Program-made: the position numbers and the translations under genes
In this document: positions 16,701-26,002 of the stretch, in pieces
How the letters are laid out: each line of letters opens with the position of its first letter
Position numbering within the stretch: the stretch's first letter is position 1
Notes under the pieces: generated by a model
What the model saw: only the letters and a program-made list of their open reading frames with translations
What the model was told of the DNA's origin: nothing
Database searches by the model: none
Assembly (NCBI GenBank): GCA_015063955.1
Contig: SVTD01000007.1
Coordinates: 1-55,706, forward strand
Source of the DNA: Oscillospiraceae bacterium
GTDB taxonomy: Bacteria > Bacillota > Clostridia > Oscillospirales > CAG-272
Length of the DNA stretch: 55,706 nt
Direction of reading: 5' to 3'

Positions 16701-19700
16701 CGGTTCGCCTCGAGGGCTTCCTCGACTACGGCGAGGACGGCGGTGCCGCGACCAACGAAAACAACGTGTTTGAGTTCCCTCTCACCGTTGACTTCCAGGC
16801 TCCTACCATCACCAAGGTGGAATACCGCTACGAATATGATAAGACACTGAAAAAGAACCGTCTTTATGCAGATGCCTATATCTACGATAACCACTTCTCA
16901 ATGTGCTCACAGCTCGGTTACGTAGCTATGGGTCAGGACGAAAACGGTAACGCTGCTGCCGAGATGAAGGCGTTTGAGCAGTATATGACCCCCATCTACT
17001 CCGAGCGCAACAGCACTACAAAGGTAACCTACGAGCTTACCGATTATATCTACGACATCAAAAATAACGCAGCAACAAAGAATACCTTTGTTATCACGAC
17101 CTACGACTACGCACTAAACTATGCAACCTATGAGATCGGTCTCCCCGATAACTACACCGATTTCTACTTCGAAAGCATCGACGAGGATATTACCCTCAGC
17201 CCCAATGAGATCTATTCTCTCGAGCCTGTAGTATCTCCCTCCACAGAGTGGGCAGAGCTCCTTGATTACTCCTCCTCCAAGCCCAGCGTTGCAAGAGTTG
17301 TCAACAACAAGCTCATTGCAGTTGCTCCCGGCACGGCAACAATCAAGGCTCAGGATCCTACGACCAATAAGTCCGTTTCCTTCAAGGTAACGGTTCTCGA
17401 TGAGGATGACGAGGGCTACAGAAAATACGATAAGCCCGTCGCAGACGTATTTACTCTGGACGGCTTCACCACCCAGAAGGCATACTATATGCTCGATAAT
17501 GAGGATAAGGTACTGGGTGACACCGGAAGCATCAACTTCTTTGAGGGCAGCTACAAACTTGAAATGTATCCCTCCGAGTCCGTGCTTCTCAACTACTCCT
17601 TGGACGCTTACTTCCCCAAGGATACAACGGTAGTATACGAATCCAGCAACGAAAGCATCGTTAAGATCGACGATTACGGCGTTGTTACAGCTCAGGCAGA
17701 GGGCTTCTCCTCCGTTACCATCAAGGTCATGATGGACGGCCAGAGCACTTACTACTCAGAAACAGTTTCCGTTGAGGTCAAGGATCCCTACGTGAACACA
17801 GGCGCATCCCTTACTCACTACTACGGTCTCGGCGGTCTCGTTGACGTGCCCGCAGACCTGTCTCTGCGCGAGATCGGCTCCTTCGCGTTCTCAAACTTCG
17901 AGTATATCATGAAGACTCCCGAAGAGCTCGCTGAGGACGACCGCGAAACAAGCAAGCAGTGGTTCATCGGTGATAACACCATCACAAAGGTAGTTCTCCC
18001 CGAGGGAATCGAAAAGATCAACTCCTACGCCTTCGCTAATCTTACAGCCCTTGAAGAGATCGTTCTCCCCTCCACTCTGGAGTCCATCGAGTACGGCGCA
18101 TTCTACGGATGCTCCTCTCTTGAGAAGATCACCTTCTCCGGCGAAAACAACGTAATTATCGTCAGCCAGTCCGCATTTGAGGGCTGTGACCTTCAGGGAA
18201 CTCTGGAATTCCCCTCCATCTGCGTTATCTCCGACTACGCGTTTGCAGGAAACCAGAACCTTGAGGGAATCGTTCTCGGCGAATCTATCCTTTCCATCGG
18301 TCAGTATGCTTTTGCATCCTGTAAGGACCTCAAGGATATCACCGTCAAGGCAGATAAGGTCAAGTACGGCGCTTACTGCTTCACAGGCTGTCAGTCCATT
18401 ACAGAATTCTACGTTAACTCCGCAGTTCTTCCCGAGGGTATGTTCTACGAGTGTGACGAAATGACTAAGGTCACGGTAGGTCCCGACGTAAACGATATCG
18501 GCGTGTTTGCTTTCAGAGATACAAAGATCGATTCCTTCGAGATCTCAAAGAAGAACAAGAACTTCAAGGTACAGACTGCAGATCACATCCTCTCCGCTGA
18601 CGGCGAAACTCTCATTGCTCTCGCTCCCACAGTTAAGGGCGAGCTTACAGCACAGAGCGTTCCCGAGGGAGATAAGATCTCCAAGATCGGTAAGGGTGCC
18701 CTCTCCTCTAACCAGAAGATCACAAGCGTTAAGATGGAAAACGTAACCGAGGTCGGCGACTACGGTCTCGCTTCCAATAAGAACCTTGCATCCGTAACGC
18801 TCGGTGCCCTTGAAAAGCTCGGTGACTACGCACTCTTCGAGGCTGCTATCACCCAGATGCCCGCATTCACCGCAGATACGGAGATCGGCAAGTATGCATT
18901 CTCCTACACAAAGCTCACATCCGTTACTATTCCCGACGGTATGGAGATCAAGGAGGGTACATTCTCTGAGTGTATCGATCTTGCAACTGTCGTTATCGGC
19001 AACGATTGCACCGTCGGCGACTACGCATTCAGCCTTAACCGCGATCTTGCGTTCAAGATCGAATCCTTTGAGCAGGACGGAAACAATCTTTACCGCTACC
19101 ACTTCTCCTCTCCCCTTACTTCTCTTACTATCGGTACAAATGCCGTTATCGGCGAAAGTGCCTTCGCAAATGCAGCAAGCCTTGAGGCTATCACCCTCGG
19201 TGAGGGAGCTGAGCTTGGCAAGATGGCATTCTATAATATGTCAAGCCTCAAGACTCTCGACCTTTCCGGTGTCAAGAAGCTGGGCGACTATGCTGTCAGC
19301 GGCGACGTTTACTACGCTTGCAAGGACGACGGTATGAGCTACGCTTACGTTACAAGCGACGGATACTATCTCTACACATATCACGGTCCCAAGCTCACCT
19401 CCATCAATATTTCAGGAGCTGAAAGCATCGGTGAGTACACCTTCTCCTACTGCAGGCTTCTTACAGACGTAACTCTCCCCGAAAAGCTTGAAGAGATCCC
19501 CGCATACGCCTTCGCAGGCTGTGATGCTCTCAAGAACATCAATCTTACTCAGGTTGAAAAGATCGGTGACTACGCATTTATGGAATGCGGACTCGAAAAC
19601 ATCGATATCTCCGGCTGTGAGGAGATCGGCGAATACGCGTTCGTTTCCAACCGCAATCTAGCTTCCGTAAAGTTCTCCGAGGATACAGGCTCCATCGGTG

Positions 19701-21049
19701 AGGGCGCATTCTCCTACTGCGACGTTCTTGCAAAGATCGAGAACTTCGCATCCGTTGAAAGCATCGACGACTATGCATTTGCATACACGGCGATCGTTGA
19801 GGCTGACCTTACAGGTGCAGTTTCCATCGGTAAGAACGTATTTATGAAGGAAAAGCTCACAGATTTCAAGGTAACTCTCGGTGAGGACCTTGAAACCCTC
19901 GGCGATAACCCCTTCGCAATGTGTAAGATCGCTCCCTTCTCTACTCTCGATACCGTTAAGGTAAACGGAGTAAAGCAGGAGGTTGATGTCTACGACTTCG
20001 AGCTCTCCGACAACGTAAAGGTGGTTGACGGATCTCTCTACTGGTACAACGGAATCGGCTACGAGCTTATCACCTTCGCAGGTGTCGAGACTGAGGACGT
20101 TGTAGTCAGCGACGATACCGTACGTATCTCCGCCCTCGCATTTGCAGGCAGCGATATCGTCAGAATCAAGATGCCCTATACAACAACAGCTATCGGTCAC
20201 AAGGCGTTCTTCGACTGCAAGAACCTTGAGATCGTTACCTTCAACAGCCACACAGTTCCCGTGTTCGAGGAGGAATACGATCCCGCATTCTACGGATCCT
20301 TCGAGAATATCCCTGGAGCCGGCGACTACGGCACATACCAGGATTACGACGGCAACGACGTTCAGATCAGCGGTATGGGTATCGTTCCCTACTTCATGTG
20401 GAACGTAACTGCCGGCGGTCAGATGGAAACAAACATCTTCTACGGTGCAAACTTCGTCAACTACGTGGGCCACGTTGAAGACAAGCCCCTTATGGTGCGC
20501 CCCGTTAACGGCGTAAGCTACGACTCCTTCATCTGCGATCAGTACTTCAGCCTCGCACTTGACGGCCCCGCAGCTCCCGACGCTACCGCAGTGGCAGCCA
20601 TCAACGCCATTAAGAAAATCCCCCAGAGAATCACCTACGAGGATAAGGCGATTGTAGAGGCTGCAAGAGCAGCATACGCAAAGATCGCAACTATCCAGCA
20701 GCAGGCTCTCGTTCACAACTATGCTGATCTCGTTGCCGCTGAGCAGCGTATCGCAACCCTCGCACCTAAGGACGAAACAGTTGAAAAGGATAAGATCAAC
20801 GTTGGTCTCATCATTGCAATCGTTTGTGCAGTTCTCGGTGCGGCCCTCGTTGCAGTTGCAGTTTTCTTCCTTATTAAAAATAAAGAGAAGGTTTCTGCAT
20901 TTGCGGCAAAGATTTTCGCAAATCTTAAAAAGAAAAAAGCAAGCTCCGAGGCAGATTCTGAGGCTCCCGCTGATGAAAAATCAGAAGAAGAGGCAGCCTG
21001 TGAAGATTGTGCCGAAAAAGAAAACGGAGGAGAAGATGAAGCTGAATAA
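13742..21049 (+). CDS. Giant cell-surface subtilase (S8) with leucine-rich repeats
   Basis: 2435 residues. A signal peptide (1-35) is followed by a propeptide-like region and an S8 protease with an intact triad: D212 (VAVLDTGLD), H286 (NNHGTHVAG), S606 (SGTSMACP), oxyanion N382. A PA domain is inserted at about 465-550, as in lactocepin and C5a-peptidase. An Fn3-like region (about 700-840), Ig-like BIG2 domains (about 1145-1220 and 1227-1350) and BspA-type leucine-rich repeats (about 1370-2190) follow, then a helical FIVAR-like stretch, a membrane segment (about 2354-2378) and a Lys-rich then acidic tail. There is no LPXTG motif, so it is membrane-anchored. It probably digests extracellular proteins. 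First gene of the operon. Confidence 0.93.
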   Translation: MEKTKLSKRLTRMLSLLLVISMLAGMIAIPSVSASDFEASYIQKLDNLAVDYESYLDNSVMFQLPEGVSDSEEISVIITVDGASVMDAYNGTDKTMSFSEYAQTSENTAKTKQLVSDKKADVLKALDEKGISYTTGEEYAAVLAGFELIIKAGDFEKTCRSLDRGMTAIVGEVYNTCETELVENKVNVFDTGIFNSEGCGYDGSGMVVAVLDTGLDTNHTAFSTENFTSKNLGLTYKDVAKVIGDTAASELLDGLTVDDVYVNEKVPYGFDYADEDPDVYSTHNNHGTHVAGVIAGNDDTIRGVAPNAQVVPMKIFSDVEDSAKSSWILAALEDCVVLGVDVINMSIGTACGFSRETDEEAVSGVFENIRKAGISMIVAASNSFSSAFGSEANGNLGLTSNPDTGTVGSPSTYEGTMSVASIAGAETPYLLYNDTIIYFTESSNSAAEENDFFKTLLGDKDSMNIDYVLIPGVGRSADYTGLDVKDKIALVRRGSNTFEEKALIAEEQGAAGIIVYNNVSGDIKMNVGDAKIAVCSISQDDGEMLAKKDSGTLKIKKSQSSGPFISDFSSWGPTPDLRIKPEITAHGGSILSSITGGGYDRISGTSMACPNLAGVVILLRQYVVENFPEIADDNNKVNDMVNRLMMSTADIALNTNGLPYAVRKQGAGLANLQASIDTPAYIKTFDKDGKEMNKTKLELGDDPDKKGVYEMTFAISNFGEKKLSYTLGGYVLTEGVSETKTNAGETTVTEEAYELEGATIEIVSVEGGKKSGKTVKVDAGKEAKVTVKITLSDEDKKYLDDSFENGMYVEGYLTLTANKGSKIDLNIPYLAYYGDWTVAPLFDLTYYDTNADELDDGIDIEDKTMADAYATRPVGGVSDDYVSYLGSYYFIQDPDDIVIAADPKYVSLSNQIGSVHSLRFVWAGLLRNAERIEVSITDDSSGEVIFETVDDDVRKSYSDGGAMIYPSNVEIEFDTTEYQLENNTTYTVRLEGFLDYGEDGGAATNENNVFEFPLTVDFQAPTITKVEYRYEYDKTLKKNRLYADAYIYDNHFSMCSQLGYVAMGQDENGNAAAEMKAFEQYMTPIYSERNSTTKVTYELTDYIYDIKNNAATKNTFVITTYDYALNYATYEIGLPDNYTDFYFESIDEDITLSPNEIYSLEPVVSPSTEWAELLDYSSSKPSVARVVNNKLIAVAPGTATIKAQDPTTNKSVSFKVTVLDEDDEGYRKYDKPVADVFTLDGFTTQKAYYMLDNEDKVLGDTGSINFFEGSYKLEMYPSESVLLNYSLDAYFPKDTTVVYESSNESIVKIDDYGVVTAQAEGFSSVTIKVMMDGQSTYYSETVSVEVKDPYVNTGASLTHYYGLGGLVDVPADLSLREIGSFAFSNFEYIMKTPEELAEDDRETSKQWFIGDNTITKVVLPEGIEKINSYAFANLTALEEIVLPSTLESIEYGAFYGCSSLEKITFSGENNVIIVSQSAFEGCDLQGTLEFPSICVISDYAFAGNQNLEGIVLGESILSIGQYAFASCKDLKDITVKADKVKYGAYCFTGCQSITEFYVNSAVLPEGMFYECDEMTKVTVGPDVNDIGVFAFRDTKIDSFEISKKNKNFKVQTADHILSADGETLIALAPTVKGELTAQSVPEGDKISKIGKGALSSNQKITSVKMENVTEVGDYGLASNKNLASVTLGALEKLGDYALFEAAITQMPAFTADTEIGKYAFSYTKLTSVTIPDGMEIKEGTFSECIDLATVVIGNDCTVGDYAFSLNRDLAFKIESFEQDGNNLYRYHFSSPLTSLTIGTNAVIGESAFANAASLEAITLGEGAELGKMAFYNMSSLKTLDLSGVKKLGDYAVSGDVYYACKDDGMSYAYVTSDGYYLYTYHGPKLTSINISGAESIGEYTFSYCRLLTDVTLPEKLEEIPAYAFAGCDALKNINLTQVEKIGDYAFMECGLENIDISGCEEIGEYAFVSNRNLASVKFSEDTGSIGEGAFSYCDVLAKIENFASVESIDDYAFAYTAIVEADLTGAVSIGKNVFMKEKLTDFKVTLGEDLETLGDNPFAMCKIAPFSTLDTVKVNGVKQEVDVYDFELSDNVKVVDGSLYWYNGIGYELITFAGVETEDVVVSDDTVRISALAFAGSDIVRIKMPYTTTAIGHKAFFDCKNLEIVTFNSHTVPVFEEEYDPAFYGSFENIPGAGDYGTYQDYDGNDVQISGMGIVPYFMWNVTAGGQMETNIFYGANFVNYVGHVEDKPLMVRPVNGVSYDSFICDQYFSLALDGPAAPDATAVAAINAIKKIPQRITYEDKAIVEAARAAYAKIATIQQQALVHNYADLVAAEQRIATLAPKDETVEKDKINVGLIIAIVCAVLGAALVAVAVFFLIKNKEKVSAFAAKIFANLKKKKASSEADSEAPADEKSEEEAACEDCAEKENGGEDEAE

Positions 21050-22358
21050 AAAAATCCTCGCTGTGGCTCTTGTGTGTCTTGCCTCCCTCCTGTTCTGTGC
21101 AGGATGTAGCTACGGTATCTCTCAGCATGAGATAAACGATCAGGAAAACTACACCGTTAGCGTCAAGTTTGACGCTAACGGGGGTACCTTTACTACAAAT
21201 ACTCCTGTAATCGTCCATACCTACAACATTAAAGACCTCCCCACAAACGATAAGGGTCTCGTTGAGATCCCCCTCGTTGCTCCCAATGATCCCGAGGTCG
21301 GTAACGAATCCTTCAACCCTAAGAAAAACGGCTACTTCTTTGCCGGATGGTATGAGGAACGTATCGATACCGAGAAGGCAAACGGCGCAACGAACATGAC
21401 CTACTCAAACATCTGGGACTTTGAAGAGGACCGCGTAAAGGCTGATCCCAAAAAGGACTATTCCTCCTCCGAGCCCGTTGTTACTCTCTACGCTGCCTGG
21501 ATCCCCCTCTTTGAAGTGAATTATTATGACGCTGCCACCGGCGAGCTCCTCAGCCAGTCTCAGTTTGACCCTATGGCTGACAATACCTTCACTCTTCCCG
21601 TATGGAACGAGGAAACAGGCGCCGTTGAGATGAACGATTTCCCCAAAAAGAGCGGCTATACCTTCAATGCAGCTTACCTTGACAGCGATATGACCGCTGC
21701 TATCGATACTGAAGAGCTCCTGCATCCCGGTACTGTCAACTATGAAAACGGCACCGCCGAAAATCCCGTACTTGACGTTTACGTCGACTGGACGGAGGGC
21801 GAATGGTTCCGTATCTCCACCGCTGAGCAGTTCCTCGAAAGCGCAAGCGTTTCAGGTCACTACGAGATCCTTGCGGATCTGGACTTTGAAGGCGAAAGCT
21901 GGCCCTCCTCCTTTATGCACAATAACTTCGAGGGCAAGATCGTCGGCAACGGACACACCTTCAAGAACATCAACTTTAATCAGTACAGTAACAAAAAGGT
22001 CAATACCGGTCTTTTCGGATCCCTTTCCGAAAACGCCTCCGTCACAGACGTGACCTTTGAAAACGTTACCTTCACCATCGATGAAGGCTCCACGGTTATG
22101 GGCGCAAACTTCGGTCTCTTCGCAGGAAGCATTTCCGAGGGCGCTGAGATCACAAACGTCGTTCTTAAAAACTGTACAATGGCAATCGACTCCGAATGCT
22201 ATTTCGATAAACCCGATTACTCCATCGGCCTTGTTTGCGGTATGGGTGATCCTGCGGTTATCCTGACCGAAAACATTACGTGTATCGCCTCCGGCGATGA
22301 GGCCGAAAAGGTCGCAATCACCATCGACGGCAACACCGTAACAGTCACTTTCTCTTAA
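21036..22358 (+). CDS. Lipoprotein with InlB-type repeats
   Basis: 440 residues. The ATG at 21036 sits inside the end of the protease gene (14-base overlap) after GGAGG (21026-21030), which suggests translational coupling. A lipoprotein signal (lipobox ending C24, LLFCAGC) precedes two or three Listeria-Bacteroides (InlB B) repeats, seen as VKFDANGGTF...FFAGWY...VTLYAAW and a second FEVNYYDAATGELL...YVDWTEG. The C-terminal third resembles a GLUG-type beta-helix (FEGKIVGNGHTFKNINF, LFGSLSE, LFAGSISEG). Likely an adhesive or substrate-holding partner of the protease; no catalytic motif is seen. Confidence 0.8.
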   Translation: MKLNKKILAVALVCLASLLFCAGCSYGISQHEINDQENYTVSVKFDANGGTFTTNTPVIVHTYNIKDLPTNDKGLVEIPLVAPNDPEVGNESFNPKKNGYFFAGWYEERIDTEKANGATNMTYSNIWDFEEDRVKADPKKDYSSSEPVVTLYAAWIPLFEVNYYDAATGELLSQSQFDPMADNTFTLPVWNEETGAVEMNDFPKKSGYTFNAAYLDSDMTAAIDTEELLHPGTVNYENGTAENPVLDVYVDWTEGEWFRISTAEQFLESASVSGHYEILADLDFEGESWPSSFMHNNFEGKIVGNGHTFKNINFNQYSNKKVNTGLFGSLSENASVTDVTFENVTFTIDEGSTVMGANFGLFAGSISEGAEITNVVLKNCTMAIDSECYFDKPDYSIGLVCGMGDPAVILTENITCIASGDEAEKVAITIDGNTVTVTFS

Positions 22359-22398
22359 TTTTGTAAGTTTATTTCATTATATATAAGGAGAAATTAAA

Positions 22399-24975
22399 AT
22401 GAAAAAGAAAATTCTTTCCCTTATCCTGTGCGTAGCAATGCTCGCAGGAATGGCAACCTCTTTTACAGGCTGCTCCGGCGCCTCGAAGGATGCTTTCGTT
22501 ATTATGACAGAGCAGCTCGACGGCCTTTTCAACCCCTTCTTCTACACATCCGCTCCCGACGGCACTATCGTTTCCATGACTCAGATCGGTATGCTCGGCT
22601 CCACCTACAAGGACGGCAAGGTCGTTGTTGCTTACGGTGAGGACGAGGCAGTAGTAACAAAGGACTACGAGATCGTTGAAAACGATGACGACACAACTAC
22701 ATACAACTTCGTTATCAAGAACGGCATCAAGTTCTCCGACGGCGAAGCTCTTACAATGGAAGATATCCTCTTCAACTACTACGTTTACCTCGACCCTGTT
22801 TACACAGGAAGCAATACTCTCTACTCCACCGACATCCTCGGCCTTCAGGAGTACAGAACACAGCAGATCACATCCGACTCCCAGTCCGGCGATGACGATC
22901 AGATCTCCTCTCAGGCTTCCTCCAGAGCTAAGGCTCGACTCGATGAGCTTGTAAACCTCTTCATCTCCAAGCGCGACGCTTCCAAGACAAACGAGTTCGG
23001 CAAGGACGATATGACAGCGGCTATCAAGTCTCATTCCCTTTCCTCCGGTTATAAGGGCGCCCTCTCCAACGATCCCGACAGCGTAACAAACGACGACCTC
23101 CTTGCAGACTACGAGTACGCTCTCAAGCTCTTCCGCGAGGAGCTTGAAACAGACTACAAGAGCGCTCAGGAATCCTACACCGAGGAGCCCTACAAGTCCC
23201 ACGAGGAATTCAAGGACGAGATCTTCTGCTTCATGTACACAGAGGGCTACGTTTCCGTTGAATACGAAGAGGACGAAGACGGCAAGGTTGACCGTACAAA
23301 GTTCAAGAAGCTCACTCCCGATTACCCCTCCTCCATCAAGGATCAGAAGGCTGCAATCGATTACATCTTCAACGATAAGATCGCTCGCGAGCTTGACATC
23401 GTTCTCCGCTACTGGGCAACAGCTAACACTCTTACAACAGAGTTCACAGCTAAGGCTAAGGAAGTAATCCTTCACGAGAACGTTTCCGATGACGGATCTC
23501 TCGCAGTTCCCTCCATCTCCGGTATCGTTTCTCTCGGCCACACAGAAAGAGCCGGCGAGAAGATCACCGTAAACGGCACAGAATACACCATCGCTTCCGC
23601 TCATAACGATGACGGTACTGTAAAGAACGAAGGCGAGTACGACGTTCTTTCCATCACCATCGACGGCATCGACCCCAAGGCTATCTGGAACTTCGCTCTC
23701 ACCATCGCTCCCCAGCACTACTACGGCGAAGGAAGCAAGGTTAAGGTAGACATCGAAAACAATAAGTTCGGCGTTGAGTTCGCTTCCTTCGAATTCATGA
23801 CCGACGTTATCCAGTCCACAAGAAACATCAAGATCCCCATGGGTGCAGGCGCTTACAAGGCAACTGACACAAAGAACTCCGACGAACCCTCCGAAAGCGA
23901 ATTCTACACAAACAACGTTGTATACTTCAAGGCTAACAACAACTTTGAGACTGTTGGCGAGGGTATCAACAACGCAAAGATCGAAAAGATCCGCTACCAG
24001 GTAGTATCCTCCCAGAACGCTATCGCAGCTCTCGAGGAGGGCAACGTTCACTACATCTCCCCCGCTCTTACAAACGACAACTACGATAAGCTTGAAAAGC
24101 TCAAGAATAAGGGTATGGTAACTCTCACAACCGACCAGCTCGGTTACGGTTACGTAGGTATCAACTCCGCAAAGGTAAACGATATCAATATCCGTAAAGC
24201 TATTATGTGCGCTATGGACACATCCCTCGCTCTTGACTACTACCGCGCAGGTACTGCAGAGCAGATCTTCTGGCCCATGTCCAAGGTAAGCTGGGCATAT
24301 CCCACAGGTACAGATGAGACCTATAACGGCTTCGAGTATCCTCCCGCAGACGGCTGGAGCAAGGAAATCGCTACAGAGTACATCGAGCAGTACATGCAGG
24401 AGGCAGGCGTTTCCGCAGGCGACAACGACCTCAAGATCAAGTTCACAATCGCAGGCTCTAACCTTCAGGATCACCCCACATACAAGGTATTCCGTGACGC
24501 TGCAGCTCTTCTTAACGAGCTTGGCTGGGAGGTTGAAGTAGTTTGTGATACACAGGCTCTTACAAAGATCAACACAGGCTCTCTCGAGGTTTGGGCTGCT
24601 GCTTGGTCCAGCGCACTTGACCCTGACCTTTACCAGGTTTACCACAAGGATTCTACAGCAACAAGTACACTTGCCTGGGGTTATAACTACCTCAAGACAA
24701 GCGGCTCCGATGAAGAGCTTGATATCCTTGACGAGCTCTCCGACCTCATCGATGAGGCTCGTGAAACAAACGACCAGGAAGAAAGAAGCGAGCTCTATAA
24801 GGAAGCTATGACTCAGATCCTTGACCTCGCGATCGAGCTCCCCGTTTACCAGAGAAGCGTTCTCTACGCTTATAACTCCAAGGTTATCAGCGAGGAAAGC
24901 CTCCCCAAGGAAAGCGAAATGAACCCCTATTCCTCTCCCCTTGACCGTATCTGGGAAGTTGAATTTGCTGACTGA
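22399..24975 (+). CDS. Peptide ABC transporter substrate-binding lipoprotein (SBP_bac_5)
   Basis: 858 residues with a lipoprotein signal (C25, SFTGC). Family-5 (OppA/DppA) features are clear: LDGLFNPFFYTSAPDG, IKNGIKFSDGEALTMEDILF at about 111-130, RKAIMCAMD, and the C-terminal VWAAAWSSALDPD...YKEAMTQILDLAIELPVYQR. OppA proteins are usually 540-600 residues; here about 230 extra, mostly charged helical residues lie at about 140-370, within lobe I. It delivers peptides to the OppBCDF proteins encoded next. AAGGAG precedes the ATG. The insertion may add a docking or selectivity module. Confidence 0.92.
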   Translation: MKKKILSLILCVAMLAGMATSFTGCSGASKDAFVIMTEQLDGLFNPFFYTSAPDGTIVSMTQIGMLGSTYKDGKVVVAYGEDEAVVTKDYEIVENDDDTTTYNFVIKNGIKFSDGEALTMEDILFNYYVYLDPVYTGSNTLYSTDILGLQEYRTQQITSDSQSGDDDQISSQASSRAKARLDELVNLFISKRDASKTNEFGKDDMTAAIKSHSLSSGYKGALSNDPDSVTNDDLLADYEYALKLFREELETDYKSAQESYTEEPYKSHEEFKDEIFCFMYTEGYVSVEYEEDEDGKVDRTKFKKLTPDYPSSIKDQKAAIDYIFNDKIARELDIVLRYWATANTLTTEFTAKAKEVILHENVSDDGSLAVPSISGIVSLGHTERAGEKITVNGTEYTIASAHNDDGTVKNEGEYDVLSITIDGIDPKAIWNFALTIAPQHYYGEGSKVKVDIENNKFGVEFASFEFMTDVIQSTRNIKIPMGAGAYKATDTKNSDEPSESEFYTNNVVYFKANNNFETVGEGINNAKIEKIRYQVVSSQNAIAALEEGNVHYISPALTNDNYDKLEKLKNKGMVTLTTDQLGYGYVGINSAKVNDINIRKAIMCAMDTSLALDYYRAGTAEQIFWPMSKVSWAYPTGTDETYNGFEYPPADGWSKEIATEYIEQYMQEAGVSAGDNDLKIKFTIAGSNLQDHPTYKVFRDAAALLNELGWEVEVVCDTQALTKINTGSLEVWAAAWSSALDPDLYQVYHKDSTATSTLAWGYNYLKTSGSDEELDILDELSDLIDEARETNDQEERSELYKEAMTQILDLAIELPVYQRSVLYAYNSKVISEESLPKESEMNPYSSPLDRIWEVEFAD

Positions 24976-24996
24976 TAATAATATCTACCACAGATC

Positions 24997-25989
24997 ATGC
25001 TGAAGTATATTTTAAAAAGACTGTTGATGTCCATACTCATACTTCTCGGCGTTTCAATGATCATTTACTTCCTCATCCGACTGATGCCCGTCGATTTTAT
25101 CCAAAGTAAGATCGACGCCATCAGCCGAGGAGGAGCGACAGTAAGCCAGGAAACGCAGGACGCAATGTATGCAATGTACGGACTGGGCGACGACAGCTTT
25201 CTCGGAATCCTCAAGGGATACTTCTCATGGCTCGGAGCACTTGCAAAATTTGACCTTGGAACAAGCTTTGTTTACGGTCTTCCCGTTGCACAGGTGATCT
25301 TCGAGCATATGGGCATATCCTTTGCCATAGCCCTCATCGCAACGATCTTCGAATTTATGATCGCGATCCCCCTTGGTATCACGGCAGCAACGCATCAGTA
25401 CAGCTTCCGGGATTACCTCGTTACCGTTCTCGTTATGATCGGTATATCCCTCCCCTCCTTCTTCTTTGGCAATATGCTGAAGGACTTCTTTGCACTGAAG
25501 CTTGGAATCTTCCCCGCATCCGGTCTTGTTGATGCTACCGCATCCTATACCGGAATCCAGCTCCTCGGCGACTATTTCGTTCATATGTTTATTCCTATTC
25601 TCACCATCGTTATCCTTTCGATCGGTGCGAGAATGAGAATGACAAGAACAAATATGCTTGAGGTCATGAACTCAGACTACATCAGAACTGCTCGCGCCAA
25701 GGGTCTTCCCGAAAGGACTGTTATCAATAAGCACGCCTTCCGCAACACCCTTATTCCCCTTGTAACAAGCCTTGCAGGTCTTCTCCCCTCCCTGTTCTCC
25801 GGTGCTATCATCACCGAGCAGGTATTCGACCTCCCCGGTATCGGTAACATCGCTCTTGATGCCATGAATCGCGGAGATATCCCCTTCATCATGGGCTACA
25901 ATATGTTCCTTGCACTTCTCTCAGTTCTCGGCGTTCTTCTTGCCGACCTGATGTACGGAATCGTAGACCCCAGAGTTAAGCTTGAGTAA
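24997..25989 (+). CDS. Peptide ABC transporter permease, OppB/DppB type
   Basis: 330 residues with about six membrane segments. The N-terminus YILKRLLMSILILLGVSMII is classic OppB; the EAA loop appears as RTARAKGLPERTVINKHAFR (about 227-246), which contacts the ATPases, and the end is LADLMYGIVDPRVKLE. It lies 21 bases after the binding protein with no clear Shine-Dalgarno sequence, so it may depend on coupling. Inner part of the importer together with the next gene. Confidence 0.94.
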   Translation: MLKYILKRLLMSILILLGVSMIIYFLIRLMPVDFIQSKIDAISRGGATVSQETQDAMYAMYGLGDDSFLGILKGYFSWLGALAKFDLGTSFVYGLPVAQVIFEHMGISFAIALIATIFEFMIAIPLGITAATHQYSFRDYLVTVLVMIGISLPSFFFGNMLKDFFALKLGIFPASGLVDATASYTGIQLLGDYFVHMFIPILTIVILSIGARMRMTRTNMLEVMNSDYIRTARAKGLPERTVINKHAFRNTLIPLVTSLAGLLPSLFSGAIITEQVFDLPGIGNIALDAMNRGDIPFIMGYNMFLALLSVLGVLLADLMYGIVDPRVKLE

Positions 25990-26002
25990 AGGAGGCACAA
26001 AA

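Noticed and set aside
20721-21035. In-frame upstream extension of the InlB-type lipoprotein gene
   Set aside because: It overlaps the protease C-terminus; the ATG at 21036 with GGAGG gives a proper lipoprotein signal sequence.
22369-24645. Open frame of about 758 codons on the minus strand opposite the peptide-binding protein gene
   Set aside because: A shadow of a strongly biased real gene; no domain, no start signal, and low-complexity Val/Cys/Leu composition.
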